64,000 bases of DNA, from positions 69,420,469 through 69,484,468 of the forward strand of contig NC_091134.1 in NCBI RefSeq assembly GCF_041381155.1, given 5' to 3'. Every line of letters starts with the position of its first letter. Within the stretch, counting starts at the first letter, position 1. Position numbers and translations under genes: made by a program. Positions 12,501 through 23,100 of the stretch are shown here, piece after piece. Source of the stretch: Argopecten irradians (lineage: Eukaryota; Mollusca; Bivalvia; Pectinida; Pectinidae). Under the pieces are notes generated by a model, which was given only the letters and a program-made list of their open reading frames with translations, made no database searches and was not told the DNA's origin.

Positions 12501-15500
12501 GGAAGCCAGACTTGAGAGGATTATTAAACAATTATTAATTAGCAGTCATTGTTGTAGTATGTTCCCATAGGCCTGAATCTGCATATACCGATCGCGATAT
12601 GTGCAGGTAAACCAATCACGTGTTACGACAAACCACAGGTGAATTTCAATTGTTTGTATCCATGTTATATTTACGTAATTGTTGGGATTTTTTTTATTTA
12701 AAATTTTGACTAAAATTAAATTCGAGATAGCGACTATTTTTTCCGCTGAATATCCGTTCTAGGGACCAGGAATTGACTTTGACACAACCGGAGTTTCGAG
12801 TCATCGAAATTCGAGTCATCCGATCTTAAAATACATACACAAAGAAGAACTTGAAAATTGTTTCGACTCAACCGGAATTTTGACTCAAGCGATTTTGAGA
12901 TAACGAGTTTCGACTGTATATATATATGTATACATGTATATATATATATATATATAACTGATCTTGAATATCTACCCCATTCTCAATGGCCAATTTTTGA
13001 AATCTGTCCGTAATATTTGCACTTTTTTTTTAAAACCACCGCTTAGATCTATGCCTAGGCCTAGTAGGAAGCTACATGTAAGCATAGCAACTCAATTTCA
13101 ATGCTGAAAAATGCAAATATCTACATTTAGGCCAGTCACACAGTAAAACATACTACATGGATGTGGAAGGAACTCCAACTAACATTCAAGAAGTGACTGA
13201 AGAAAAAGACCTGGGAGTAGTGATAGACAACAAACTGATGTTTACACCCCATATTCAATCAGCTGTGAAAAAAGCAAACAAAATTCTAGGGGTAATAAGG
13301 AGAACATTTAGACATATGGACAAAACAACTTTCCTAAACTTATACAAACAAGGAGCCGCAAAGCTTGGCATTATCCCTCGCGCCCAGTTGTGTATGAAAG
13401 CTCAAACATAAAATAAATGAAGCTCATTGTAACTAAGAGTTTAAATCTTGATATTGTCATCCATGTAGGTATTTTTAAATAAGTTTCCATAGTAACAGAA
13501 AAAGTATCGAAAATGAAAGGTTCCCATTAGCAAAAGGCACAACTAGAGCACTAGCCTAACATGTACAGAAAGTTTCGTGTAGCCAAGTTGAATGGTTTTC
13601 AATTATAGCCTGGAATAGAAAGGAAACTTTAATAATATGGTATTTTTTAATAAATTTCCATGGTAACAAAAAAAGTATTGAAAATGGAAGGTTCCCATTA
13701 GAAAAAGGCACAACTAGAGCACTAGCCTAACATGTACAGAAAGTTTCGTGTAGCCAAATTGAACGGCTTTCGAGTTATAGCCCGGAATAGAAAGGAAACT
13801 TTAATAATATGGTATTTTTGAATAAGTTTCCATGGTAACAGAAAAAGTATCGAAAATGAAAGGTTCCCATTAGCAAAAGGCACAACTAGAGCACTAGCCT
13901 AACATGTACAGAAAGTTTCGTGTAGCCAAGTTGAACGGTTTTAGAGTTATAGCCCGGAATAGAAAGGAAACTTTAATAATATGGTATTTTTTAATAAGTT
14001 TCCATGGTAACAGAAAAAGTATTGAAAATGGAAGGTTCCCATTAGAAAAAGGCACAACTAGAGCACTAGCCTAACATGTACAGAAAGTTTCGTGTAGCCA
14101 AGTTGAACGGTTTTCGAGTTATAGCCCGGAATAGAAAGGAAACTTTAATAATATGGTATTTTTGAATAAGTTTCCATGGTAACAGAAAAAGTATCGAAAA
14201 TGAAAGGTTCCCATTAGCAAAAGGCACAACTAGAGCACTAGCCTAACATGTACAGAAAGTTTCGTGTAGCCAAGTTGAACGGTTTAGGAGTTATAGCCCG
14301 GAAACGATACTCGGACGGACGGACGGACGCACGGACGCACAGAGCCCAAATCAATATCCCCCGCAAACGCGTTTCGCGGGGGATAATTACTTGTTCGACC
14401 CCACTTGGAATACGCATCACCAGTCTGGTCAACGATATTTAAGAAAGACACCCAGATCATAGAAATGTACAATGTCGAGCTACTAAACTGGATAAATCCA
14501 TTAAAAACAAATCATACTCGGAAAGACTCCTTGTCTTAGGACTACCATCACTCCAATATAGACACGCCAGAATGGACATGATTGAGATCTACAGGATTCT
14601 CAATGAAATTGACCTTTGTGACAAAACCATCCTACTATCATTGAACAATGAAATCAGAACTAGAGGTCACTCCAAAAGGCTGATAAAAAAGCACTGTAGA
14701 TTAAATGTCAGGAATTCTCATTCTCGCAAAGAACTGTAAATATATTGAACAACTTATCTGAAGAAGTAGTGTCATCTCCTACCTTGAACCAGTTCAAATC
14801 ATCTCTAAATGAACTATGGAAGAAACAAAAAATCAAATTCTGCCCAAATTGCTATTCAGACCAACCGGAACCGGAAGTAAGAAACACTGTGATGGGTCAG
14901 AGAGGCGACGACCGCCTATGATAATAGACCTCGACGACAGGTAACAGATAATAGTACGCCTTCTTAGGCAAAAGTAGGTCTAGATAAAATATTTCCTTGC
15001 GCAAAAACTGATGTTAAGATACCCAAGTTCATACCCAAGTTCATGAGCAAATGAAACCAGATTTTTTAAGTTGTTAACAGTTTCATTGAATCCAACTTCA
15101 GTGAAAATTGAAATATTAAGTTGTAAGAGCTTTTTATTTATTTCACTCTATGTTCGTGATAGTAACCTATTGTGCGACATACATATCCATGTGGTATGTT
15201 GACATATATTGCAGTCACATGAAGGGTAAATGTGACATTTGGATCTAGTGTTGCTGATCAGATAATCATACACCTAACTGAATTCTTTACACATTCTTGG
15301 CAACATGCCATTCATAGCTGAATCAAAGTTTATGTTTTCTAATTTTTTGAAATTCGTCCTATATTTAGATAATCTGGCATTCCGGTTTTAGTAGCATCAC
15401 ATATGAGAATAACATCAAATCGTCTGCAGGAGTGAGTGTAAAATGTGAAGAATGTATTGGCCAAATGCTTTCCAGCAAACCGCGTGGAAGCTTGTCAGTG

Positions 15501-15716
15501 CATGCAACTTGCAGGCGTCGTATTTGTATGGGTACATGTCAATGATGACAAAGATATAACTTTAGTAATACAAATGCTAAGTTCGGCTAATGAGCTAGGA
15601 ACAAGTTATTGGAATATTCCATATCGGATACATACCCTTATTTTACCGAGAACACCGTTAGTTTCCAACGTTTGAGCTACAAGATCTCGAAGCTCGGTGT
15701 CTTCGTCTGCAGACAT
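2032..15716 (-). CDS. CEP43: CEP43 (FGFR1OP/FOP) 5' half, five exons
   Basis: Centrosomal protein 43, also called FOP, is known to act at centriolar satellites and the ciliary base with partners such as CEP350 and CEP19. Reading the minus strand, exons 15636-15716, 3537-3590, 3119-3173, 2710-2798 and 2032-2184 join in phase into 144 residues. Residues 1-27 contain DEDTELRDLVAQTLETNGVL, and residues 28-45 AQLRASVFLALEDQESVQ; both closely follow the human FOP N-terminus. Residues 46-64 carry NKTPFSNPDLKKYLNTKEG. Residues 64-93 are the LisH-type dimerisation segment with REFLEFFNLEFTLAVFDPE. All junctions are GT/AG. The start is the first ATG, followed by the family's acidic 'EDTEL' motif. The gene runs off the left edge, so the Ser-rich middle and C-terminus are not seen. 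Intron 1 is about 12 kb and rich in transposons. Confidence 0.93.
2310..2651. repeat. MITE, GATGCTCCACCGC family, copy 1
   Basis: A diverged copy of the repeat seen at 58754-59956. The shared core runs from the 'ACTATCAAAA' stretch through 'TTACACCATTACCACC' to the end GGTGGAGCATCTTT. The right end is clear; the left inverted end seen in the other copy is not recognisable here. It lies in CEP43 intron 4. Confidence 0.65.
2710..2798 (-). CDS. CEP43: CEP43 exon 4 (LisH motif)
   Basis: Encodes ALVREFLEFFNLEFTLAVFD and a few flanking residues. This is the LisH-like helix pair used for FOP dimerisation in the known family. It opens by completing a split Gly codon. Confidence 0.92.
3119..3173 (-). 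CDS. CEP43: CEP43 exon 3
   Basis: Encodes NKTPFSNPDLKKYLNTKE plus the first base of a Gly codon; human FOP has NKTPLVNESLKKFLNTKDG at the same place. Confidence 0.92.
3537..3590 (-). CDS. CEP43: CEP43 exon 2
   Basis: A 54-bp exon encoding AQLRASVFLALEDQESVQ, phase 0 on both sides. It is short but nearly identical to FOP, so the call does not depend on length. Confidence 0.92.
3591..4725. other. CEP43 intron 1, 3' part
   Basis: Intron sequence between exon 2 and the left pogo-like end. Low-complexity AT sequence with a TATA/CATGTA microsatellite at about 4683-4725. No gene seen; the short open frames on both strands lie over the microsatellite. Confidence 0.6.
4860..5029. repeat. 170-bp MITE with 20+ bp inverted ends
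   Basis: Ends GGGTRCATGCCTATTA are inverted at 4860 and 5029, with a few mismatches further in (CGTGA versus ATGA). There is no coding capacity and no clear target duplication. It sits just inside the left pogo-like end. Confidence 0.55.
5084..5243. repeat. 160-bp foldback palindrome, copy A
   Basis: Two arms of about 66 bp are almost perfect reverse complements around the core ACCGCGAAGCGGT. The outer ends are TAAGGATTAA and its complement. The transcript would fold into one long hairpin. The same ends and the same core, in reverse orientation, occur at 23969-24125 with largely different arms. Confidence 0.85.
5244..9137. other. CEP43 intron 1, middle
   Basis: No exon or coding remnant recognised. 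It contains a (TA)n microsatellite at about 6498-6530 and poly-A/poly-T tracts. GC content rises from about 7850 to 8700 without a gene that I can name. The open frame at 6610-6819 is short and matches nothing I know. Confidence 0.5.
9138..11732 (+). mobile_element. hAT transposon, looks complete
   Basis: A 2595-bp element bounded by perfect 13-bp inverted ends TAGAGCTGTTATC and flanked by a perfect 8-bp target duplication, TGCAAAAC (9130-9137 and 11733-11740). An 8-bp duplication and TA(G)-type ends are hallmarks of hAT. Both subterminal regions contain ATCGCGATAT and several GACGATATCG palindromes, likely transposase binding sites. One long intact transposase frame fills the centre. Intact ends, duplication and frame suggest recent activity. 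It lies in CEP43 intron 1, opposite to that gene's strand. Confidence 0.95.
9562..11499 (+). CDS. hAT transposase (ZBED-like), 645 aa
   Basis: Cut-and-paste transposase of the hAT superfamily. Residues 16-63 are a BED zinc finger with CRVCKSAVKYSGNTTNLNGH followed by LNRYH. The RNase H-like core follows: TGDFWTS near residue 175 probably holds the first catalytic Asp. DHAANMMSAF and GCLGHCLNLVV (near 243-272) carry the C-x2-H motif, and ETRWNSTLIML (near 328) the conserved RW motif. Residues 570-640 are the hAT C-terminal dimerisation domain with FVKQYLCVPATSVPSERIFS. The start is the first ATG, followed by an Asp/Leu-rich lead and the BED domain. There is no in-frame stop and the length is normal for ZBED-like hATs. 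A Ser/Glu/Pro-rich linker lies near 480-530. The context is the transposon's own ends; a domesticated host gene would usually have lost them. Confidence 0.95.
   Translation: MSADNLLNFWSRNTSDVWKYFGFEKDNEGGYKNKKSAICRVCKSAVKYSGNTTNLNGHLNRYHYTVRYPQNSAAGKNTGTCFQPTLSNVLDRKQCLPIESQRAVSITNGIVNFIVGDLKPISIMEGAGFKSMLHQIEPKYKIPSRGHIVDKYILPKYENTKLALQLKLASSPRHAVTGDFWTSSASGDPYLTITVHFIDDDFKLNSNVLLTRTVHESHTGENIAHEFSKAVEEWGLRDPFAVSDHAANMMSAFSTHLGWPHMGCLGHCLNLVVKKGLKLQNISKLTAKVRKLFSHFRRSHISAQQLREKQKQLGIPQHKLLIDVETRWNSTLIMLSRFVEQEPAVSAVLYVSGKQDDRSMVFTATEMNIINQAIKLLKPFDSVTKYVSAEKNPTASIIVPMLKKIAAILQPCEDDSNIIANMKNEMLKDFNIRYQSDEVQLFINTCTLLDPRFHDIFIDGETMESITRDLCQKTCPIKVKVEPVDNTSTDSQSGAEATPPLPQLDTVNHSPDRESEPEPKRAKMDTTSTLQDFLGDILFIRHERKSLTQEQIIRQEIERYISECTRSPPDTNSDPLQWWKDRAIIYPNLSVFVKQYLCVPATSVPSERIFSCAGNTLTNKRASLSEDNVDKLIFLNKNIALSDRI
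11741..12725. other. CEP43 intron 1, after the hAT
   Basis: No gene recognised. An AATAAAGTTGAGTAG stretch near 12002 repeats part of the arm of foldback copy A. GC-richer patches occur near 11960 and 12440. The short open frame at the hAT right edge is chance. Confidence 0.45.
13080..13349 (+). pseudogene. LINE reverse-transcriptase fragment, 5' piece
   Basis: Encodes the typical region C-terminal to the RT catalytic core of CR1/Jockey-like LINEs: KDLGVVIDNKLMFTPHIQSA followed by KKANKILGVIRRTF and LNLYK. Upstream residues CKYLHLG also fit. The element is truncated at the 5' side, and the reading is cut at about 13349 by an insertion. It resumes at 14391. Confidence 0.8.
13350..14390. mobile_element. 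172-bp tandem-repeat element inserted in the LINE
   Basis: A block of about 1 kb splits the LINE frame. Near its ends lie inverted ATTATCCCYCGCG motifs (13369 and 14387). The body is a tandem array with a period of exactly 172 bp (the ATGGTATTTTT landmark recurs at 13637, 13809, 13981 and 14153). It closes with a GGAC/GGACGCAC microsatellite and a hairpin whose stem ATCCCCCGC pairs at 14356 and 14376. This layout (short ends, central minisatellite, microsatellite, hairpin) resembles the non-autonomous Helentron/'pearl'-type elements reported from bivalves. The family assignment is an inference. Confidence 0.6.
14391..14920 (+). pseudogene. LINE fragment, 3' piece
   Basis: Continues the LINE interrupted at 13349: FDPTWNTHHQSGQRYLRKT in one frame and the expected RPHLEYASPVWSTIFKKDTQ in the adjacent one, then NILNNLSEEVVSSPTLNQFK and a C-terminal tail. 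It has several frame changes and is a decayed copy. Confidence 0.7.
14921..15635. other. CEP43 intron 1, 5' end
   Basis: No gene recognised. The 76-residue open frame on the plus strand at 15445-15675 overlaps CEP43 exon 1 in antisense and matches nothing I know. Confidence 0.5.
15636..15716 (-). CDS. CEP43: CEP43 exon 1 (start codon)
   Basis: Encodes MSADEDTELRDLVAQTLETN plus GVLGKIR, 27 codons, ending at a GTATGT donor. The ATG at 15716-15714 lies in the context AAGATGT. Confidence 0.93.
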
Positions 15717-16507
15717 CTTGGTTGTTTGAAAACATGTGCCCTCTAACACTCAATACAAATGAAGAATTTTGATAATTTTCATATTGATTAAATATATTTT
15801 ATTACTATAAAATTTCAAAATACTATAAGATTACAATGGGGTATTTTTAAGTTAGATTTATTTTGCTAGATATTGCAATGGTGTAATTAGAACTGTTTAG
15901 AGATTATATCATTCGTAGTACCTTGGATCTGTTCATTCATCGCCAAGACTGATTTTCGGAGTACACAAATACGACGCATTACATTGTGTTGTTGCTATAG
16001 CGACAACCAATCAGCGCTAACGCCTAAAAATACCAACCAATTAATTTCGACTTAGCAGGTTCCCTTTCAAAACAGCGGAAAATTCGAAGTCTTCTTCCTT
16101 AGCCTCATGATCAAGCAGCTGTGATATATTTGAAAACGTGAGTATAAATGGCAAATCACACGCAATATGTATTTTATGATCACTTTCTCTAAACTACAAG
16201 TATTTAATCTCATTTCAAACGATGGACAGGATGATATCTTTTAATACTGAATTTATTTTATCTTTGTTTTAGGCTAGCACAAAAGATTGAAGTTTTACCT
16301 GGACGGTAGGCCAAATACTTGTAATTTCTTTTATCTTCATTTTAGATTTCTCTGTCGGCACTGGGTCTTAATTTCGTGAGATTTACCTCGAGGAACCAGA
16401 TATTTTGGACGGATACATTCAGTAAACCATAATTTTGGACATATTACGCACGAAGAGCTCTCCGGATCACAATCGTCGATTTAGAAAAATAAAAAGTCAA
16501 AGTCAAA
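15717..16507. promoter_or_regulatory. Bidirectional CEP43/KPNA2 promoter and 5' UTRs
   Basis: The two start codons point away from each other with about 0.8 kb between them, so the genes probably share a promoter. A CCAATCAG box is at 16007-16014, next to a second CCAAT, and no TATA box is obvious. A likely non-coding KPNA2 first exon ends at a GTGAGTA donor near 16138. Candidate acceptors are TTTTAG near 16272 or 16347, with leader sequence up to 16507. Transcript ends and leader splicing are inferred. Confidence 0.55.
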
Positions 16508-16573
16508 ATGCCATCAAACGAAAACGGCACAGCTCGTATGAAGACATACAAGAACAAAGGAAGAGATGTTGAT
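16508..16573 (+). CDS. KPNA2: KPNA2 exon 1
   Basis: Residues 1-22, [20 protein letters not shown] plus VD; the start of the importin-beta-binding domain. The ATG context is AAAATGC and the donor is GTAAAT. Confidence 0.93.
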
Positions 16574-17079
16574 GTAAATATCGTATATTATTGAACATTA
16601 TTATTATACTTTTTTTTGGTTTAAAGGCCCACTACCTTTCCGAAACGGTTTTTGATTTTTAAAATGGGAATGTAAAACGAGATTAATAATTTAGTCAAGT
16701 GGCAAAAGTTATTAACTTAACGTTAATACTACACTTATTATCACCTCCTAAACAATAAACAAAATGTTAATTTTCATAACGCGGGTCGTCTTATGGTTCC
16801 CCCGTCGTCCTAAATACCGCGCGGTAGTTGACTATCACTGCGGCAGACGGTAAAACAGCGAAATGACTCTCCATTGTTATCATATATTACGCAGGAAATC
16901 TTGCATATGTTTGGTGTTGTAACCTCATCTTATGCCATCGGTATATATTTTCTGAGGTAATTAATGTTTTTAAAAAATCTTTATATTTTGCTCCGGAAAG
17001 GTAATGGGCCTTTAATATTTTCATAAATTTAAAACATCACGTGGTGGTTTCAATAAACACAGGTACTTACTTGCATAGA

Positions 17080-17110
<31 letters not shown>

Positions 17111-20100
17111 CAATATTCTTGTGAATCTGTTGTCTGATTTTTTAACCTCATTTAAATCCCAAATATTACAGTTGCATTTATACCATTACCTAATTAATTA
17201 GATTAGTCCTCAAGGATTTCTAGGTAATCTGGCTCATTTTTCTATGATGATTTGTTCATTACAAATATTGATACAATTGGCCCCTAATTTTCCTTCAAAC
17301 AAAAACAAATCATTCTGACATGGGAGACAACTCAACTCTGCCAGTCGTACCTAGTTACGGTAGCTATATACATATATAGTCACACGACTTTCTCGGCAAC
17401 GCTGTTGCAATGTCTGCTAACTGAACGGGTTGTTCGGCTAAATGGGACCCACCTAGCAATGTTCAATATTTATTTAATTTTTATCAAAAGTTTCCGAATC
17501 ATTATTGCTCATCTTGACTTTGATTTAGTTCTGTCTGCATGATTTACAACAGGATTTTTTTTCAAGGTTCTTCTAAATCATGAAAAAAATAAGACAGATA
17601 CGAATAATGGGACTTTAATGGGATTAATTCATGTAGTATATTTAAATATTTGTATGAGGCTATTGTTTCTATTGGTAACTAATGGAAAGCCCAAAAGATG
17701 AGATTTATTATTTGGTGCTGACATATCATTTCAGTGTTCCATTAAGAAAGGAAGAAAAACTACATTTGGATTTGGGATAATTTTTTTTTTTTTGTAAAAG
17801 AACTTGTTTTAGCAAAAACTAATGTTTTTGCTTCAAAGATGGACAAATAGAGCACTACATGGTTCATGTTTTAGTCCTAGTTCTAAAATGTTAAGATCTT
17901 TAAATTTCTCATCATCAGGAAATGAGAAGGAGAAGAAATGAAGTGTCGGTGGAATTAAGAAAAGCCAAGAAAGATGACCAGCTGCTGAAGAGAAGAAATG
18001 TTGCAATCGATGACGAACCTACCAGTCCTCTGCAGGATGCAAGTAATAAGGTATCTATATAAATGATTATATATATATATATTTTTTTTAAATGTGCTTT
18101 AATTGGCAGTACTGTGCAAATTATATAAAGAAATGTTGATATTCGATTTTCTGTTTTCTCAGACAAATGCAGTAAACCTGACATTGGTTGAAATTGTCAA
18201 TGGAATCAATGGAAATGAACCACAGCAGCAGATGCAATGTACACAGGCTGCTCGTAAACTGCTGTCCAAGGAGAGGAACCCACCTATTGATGACATCATT
18301 AAAACTGGTGTGATACCAAGAATGGTGGAATATCTATCTCATAGTGACAGGTAAATTTCAGTTCGAACACTGTCAAAAAGGGCAAAATTCCGCAAACATA
18401 TTGCAATCTACTAGAAGCGTTTATACATATTGGTAAAAACAAATGGGCAAAGCCAATCAAAAAAATTTATTTTGTAGACCGGATCTTCAGTTTGAGGCTG
18501 CTTGGGCACTAACAAACATTGCCTCGGGTACCAGTGACCAGACTAAAGCTGTAGTAAAGGCAGGAGCTGTTCCGCCATTTGTCAAACTTCTATCATCTCC
18601 TCATCACAATGTATGTGAACAGGCTGTCTGGGCTCTCGGCAACATTGCAGGTAATTACATTCAACATGAATTCAGTGAATTGAAGGTGCATTTACTATAT
18701 CATGATATATAACCATGACAAAATTACTGATGTAATACTTCAGTAAATTGAGTGACAGATATTATCGACTGGCCGAGTGGTTCTGTCAATCATCTGGAGG
18801 GGTAGAGCTTACAAAGCCTTTCCGATGCCAGGCAATAGAACAAGTGGGCGGAGTTTATCTGTCAATGTTCTCGTGACGAGTGCGTTAAATATGCAAGTTT
18901 GATAGGCATAATGGTTGTCCTGATAAGAGAAAAGTGTGTGGAAGGTCAACGTCACTGCCATGAGATCTAGTATGTGCAGAAGATTTTGTCTAATATTAAA
19001 TTCGTACATATGATCTCGACCGATCTGGTTTTCAAATCTAAGTCGTTTTGCAATGTGTTCCGCTTCAGACTTCATATTGCTTTTGCTCTCTGGCATTTGT
19101 AATTTCATTATCTGGTCATAAACATCCGCTTGTACACTTCAGGGATGGTCATTTCCCTTACCTCGCGTGGGCGTAAAAACCTCAATGTCTCTTTGCCAGG
19201 TACCGCATAACTAAATAGCTCTTCTTTAAAAGAAAGGAGGCCAGGTTCAAGCGATTCGGTGAAGTTTTTGCTTTGAGCAGTTATCTTTTACTTTTCCCGT
19301 TATTACCTGGAACCCTGCTGTCCTATGAATACGGCAATATCCAATGAGTTTAAAATAGGTCTATCAGTATCACAAGCCAGTCACACATATCGTATGATAT
19401 TAGCCACGCCCACCAACCAATCAACTAGCATTATATTGTAGCCCATTATGTCAATAGGTTGCACGACTAGTACATCACTGTCACAATCAACAGTTCGGAT
19501 ATCACAGCAGTAACAATATGTTGTTTTCAATCACCAACTAATTCAAGTTATGTTTGTTTGTGGGAGGTGAACAAGTTTTTGGACAAAATTCACAAATTGA
19601 GGAAATTTCTTATATTAAAGGATAGGAAAAGGTGGTGTTCAAGCTAATGTTAAAAATCCCATAGAAACTGCCCACAGCCCAATTTTCTTGAAACTTTGCA
19701 TATTGAAAGTACTACTAGTTGTCCCTTTAAAATGACACTTCTTTATTCTTTTGTGATTTTAAAAAGGCCCAAAGGGCCTGAATTCTTTGTAGTCATTTTC
19801 ATTAAAACTACCTGCACAAACATGCCAAAAAAGGTTAGCCTTTGTTAAATATTCTACATTTTTTATTCATAAATCATTTGAGTAGATCGTATACTTTATA
19901 TTTAAGTCATTTCTTTTAGATTTTTAACGGAAAATTTTGTTTGAAATAATATTTTTTTACGAAAAAGTAACACTTTTTGCAAAAAACGAAACATTGCTCT
20001 TTGTCATCTCATTTCACCCTGTTACTGGTTTTGTCCACAATTTTACCCCCATTTAAAAATACTCCCATGACATTTTCTGTCTATATGTAAATTAGGTTCA

Positions 20101-23100
20101 AAATTAAAATCTGGGAAAACTGTTTTTGAGTGACTTAAAAATAGAGAGTGCATGTAGCAACGGACCACATCTTTGTTAGTACACCTAGTTATACATTTCT
20201 TGTTTATGATTCCAGAGTCCGATATACGTGAAAATCGGTGTACAGAAATAATTTTTATTTATATCATGGTAAAAACCTTTTAAAATATTGGTTGCCATGG
20301 TAACAAAACGGAGGCCTCTGATTGGTTGAAATTTAAATGATGTCAGATTTAAATGAAAATTGATAAATAGAGGTTAGGAGGTATGCTGAATAACATGAAA
20401 TCCCTTTCAAAAAGATGGGTTGCCATGAAAACAAAATGGAGGTCTCTGATTGGTTGAAATTTATATATGATTAGATGTTACTGAAAATTGGTAGAAATGG
20501 GTTATGGGGTATGCCAAATGAGATAGTAACAGTTTTAAATACATTGTTGCCATTGTTTCGAAATAAAAGCCGTCTGATTGCTCAAAAATAATATTGTAGT
20601 CTTTGTGGTGCTGGCATTATTTTTAAATAATACATATTTTATTTGAAAATCAAATGTAACTCTGTTTCCCTATTTAATCATTTTTAATTCAATTTAAAAT
20701 AGTTTCTATCTACATAAGAGAGATGGATAATCTTCATTTGTATCTTTTGAGTTTAAGATGCTAACGAAAATACATTTCTTTCTGATAATTATTGATTTCT
20801 GATACAAAAAGAGAACTATTTGTTTCACCCAAGAGCATATCTAGTTGTTAGGCTTTTTTTATACTGTTAGGGAAGATGCATGAATAGAAATGCAATAATT
20901 TTAGAGTACATCTTAACTAAACAAATTCTATGATCAATTTTAAATTTATGGTCAACTAGGGCAAATATTGATTTTCGATTTTCCCCTCGCTACATTTCAG
21001 CTATTTTCCCGGATTTCAAGTTTTTTGAAAAAGAATCTGTTATAAGATTATAAATATATCATGTTTTTAAAATGGTTTAAAAGTGTGGACAAAATCGGTA
21101 ACATGCCAAATATTTCGAGCAAACCCAATATCCTCAATTTTTATCCTGACAAAAATTTGAGATTTTTTTGCTTCAAAATAATTCGTAAATATCATTATAA
21201 ATGGATATGAAATAAAGAATGAAGTATCTTTTATTACTGCCGTTCTATCATAAGATTGCACGATTGTGTTACAGTACTAGTGTATCGACTCACTGTAGTA
21301 GATTACATCGCTACATGGTACAGGTGAAGTGCCTATGTAACACGCATTGTGATTGGCTGAAGTGTGTATATAAATAAACGTTACACAATGCAACCTATTT
21401 GTGCAATCAGGACGTTGTAAGTACGTCGAAACAATTACAAATGTTCATAGATAAACATCTGAAAAATTAATATTTGTAAAATAGAAGTATTACGCTGTAA
21501 AAATAAATAACGCTGATATATAGAATTCGCGCTGTGATATACATGACTGTTTGGGTGGTTTTTTCCGTAGTACACCTAGCACATGTGACGAACTTGACTG
21601 ACAGAGTTTCCTGAAATAGCTGTTGTAAATATATAAATAAGATGATTGAAAAAAAAATCAAACATGGAAAGAGATAACACACAATCAGGTTATACTAGCT
21701 GTAGAAGAATACATAATATTGATTTAAACATGATAATACTGGTACCGTTAATGAATAAATATGAAGGTCAAGAAGAAAGTATCTGCTAAAACAACTGTTC
21801 AGTTTCATAATTATGGTAAGGTATATTTAAAATGTCAATTTAACTCTGAATTTGAACTTTATACTGAATAAAAAAGTGTGGAAGTACTAAAAATCGTCGA
21901 TCTCCAAGCTGCTAACGCGTGCATATTATAAGTTACCGGTAAGATACATGTGTGTTTGCACATGTGTAACGTTACGTTACTATTTTAATCTCTCGCTAAA
22001 ATTGCGCCAAAATTAGAAGCGGTTCAACCGATCACAGCCAAAATTAGAAGCAGTCCTCAACCGATCATATGTCGACATGTCAAAGCCACGAACCGATCTA
22101 AAAGTACGCGAAAGGGTAGTGAAAATGTACAATGATGGCATGGGGTGTCCTATGGAAATATATCTAAAGCGGCCGACGTTTGTAAATCCACCTGTCGGAA
22201 ACATCGCAAAGTTGTGCGAGGAACAACATGGTTCTCTGCTTCCACGTGTTCGGTCTATCATGACACCAACAAAGGTCAGTGGAGAAGTTGTTAAATTCGT
22301 CGAATATCGGAAGAAAATGACACCAAGCATGGCAGGCTAAAAAAACCAGCTTTACTGTGCACACACGTTTTTCTCTTCTATTTTTAGATCAACTCAGCCA
22401 ATCACAATGCGTGTTACATAGGCACTTCACCTGTACCATGTAGCGATGTAATCTACTACAGTGAGTCGATACACTAGTACTGTAACACAATCGTGCAATC
22501 TTATGATAGAACGGCAGTAAAGTGTACACGGAATGGTTTGGTATATAAGGCTTGATATATGCATCATTGGATAAAATTTAGAATGGTGAAAGTACGAGTT
22601 TCATAGCGATTACGGTATTAGAGATAATGCGCCTGTTCTCTAGAACACGCCTGAAGCCCCAAGCCACTGACCCTGATTCAGGACCCCTGACCTGTGACGT
22701 CACGAGGACAACGGGACCGACTCTACTCGCATAAGATAGAGTGGCGATATTCGGTGTCTGCCATCTAATGTGAACCATCCGTTTGTAAAAATCGATTTTT
22801 AAGACACAAATACTTGTGTACATGTCCGATACCTATTTAATATTATCCTCAATCACAGACATGAGTTTGGAATATGCATGGAAATAGGGATTTATACCAT
22901 ACATATATATATTGTACCTGTCGTAGATAAATGAACATCTCTGCGCGATCACTGCATAATTATACACAATAAAATGTACATAATAATTCATGTACGTTGT
23001 ATATCCGCGATGTACATGAATATTATATCAAGGTCGTCTATGTTCTTGATTATGTTACCCAAAACCCAACTCGGGTCGTCTAATGTCTACTGGTCAAATA

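Larger units (their letters stand above)
4726..12916. mobile_element. pogo/Tigger-like inverted ends, 8.2 kb apart
   Basis: The left end reads CAGTCGAAACTCGTTATCTC from 4726, and the right end is its reverse complement ending at 12916. Both are flanked by TA, as expected for Tc1/mariner-type insertion. CAGTC-type ends are typical of pogo/Tigger elements. Inside the ends, degenerate GACTCAA/GAGTCGAAA motifs recur, especially between 12780 and 12916. No CENP-B/DDE transposase frame survives between the ends, and a hAT element and a foldback lie inside. The ends may bound one large non-autonomous element or may be two separate MITE ends. Both lie in an alternating TA/CATGTA microsatellite. Confidence 0.55.

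Noticed and set aside
13480-14310. Regular 172-bp array considered as CRISPR or centromeric satellite
   Set aside because: No unique spacers and only five units inside a bounded insertion in a eukaryotic genome.
18765-19260. tRNA-like A-box (TGGCCGAGTGGT) near 18778 and a B-box-like GGTTCAAGCGATTC near 19246
   Set aside because: The two lie about 470 bp apart, too far for a tRNA or a SINE head, and no acceptor stem pairs.
22013-22364. Minus-strand frames over the Tc1-like remnant
   Set aside because: Shadows of the plus-strand DNA-binding domain.
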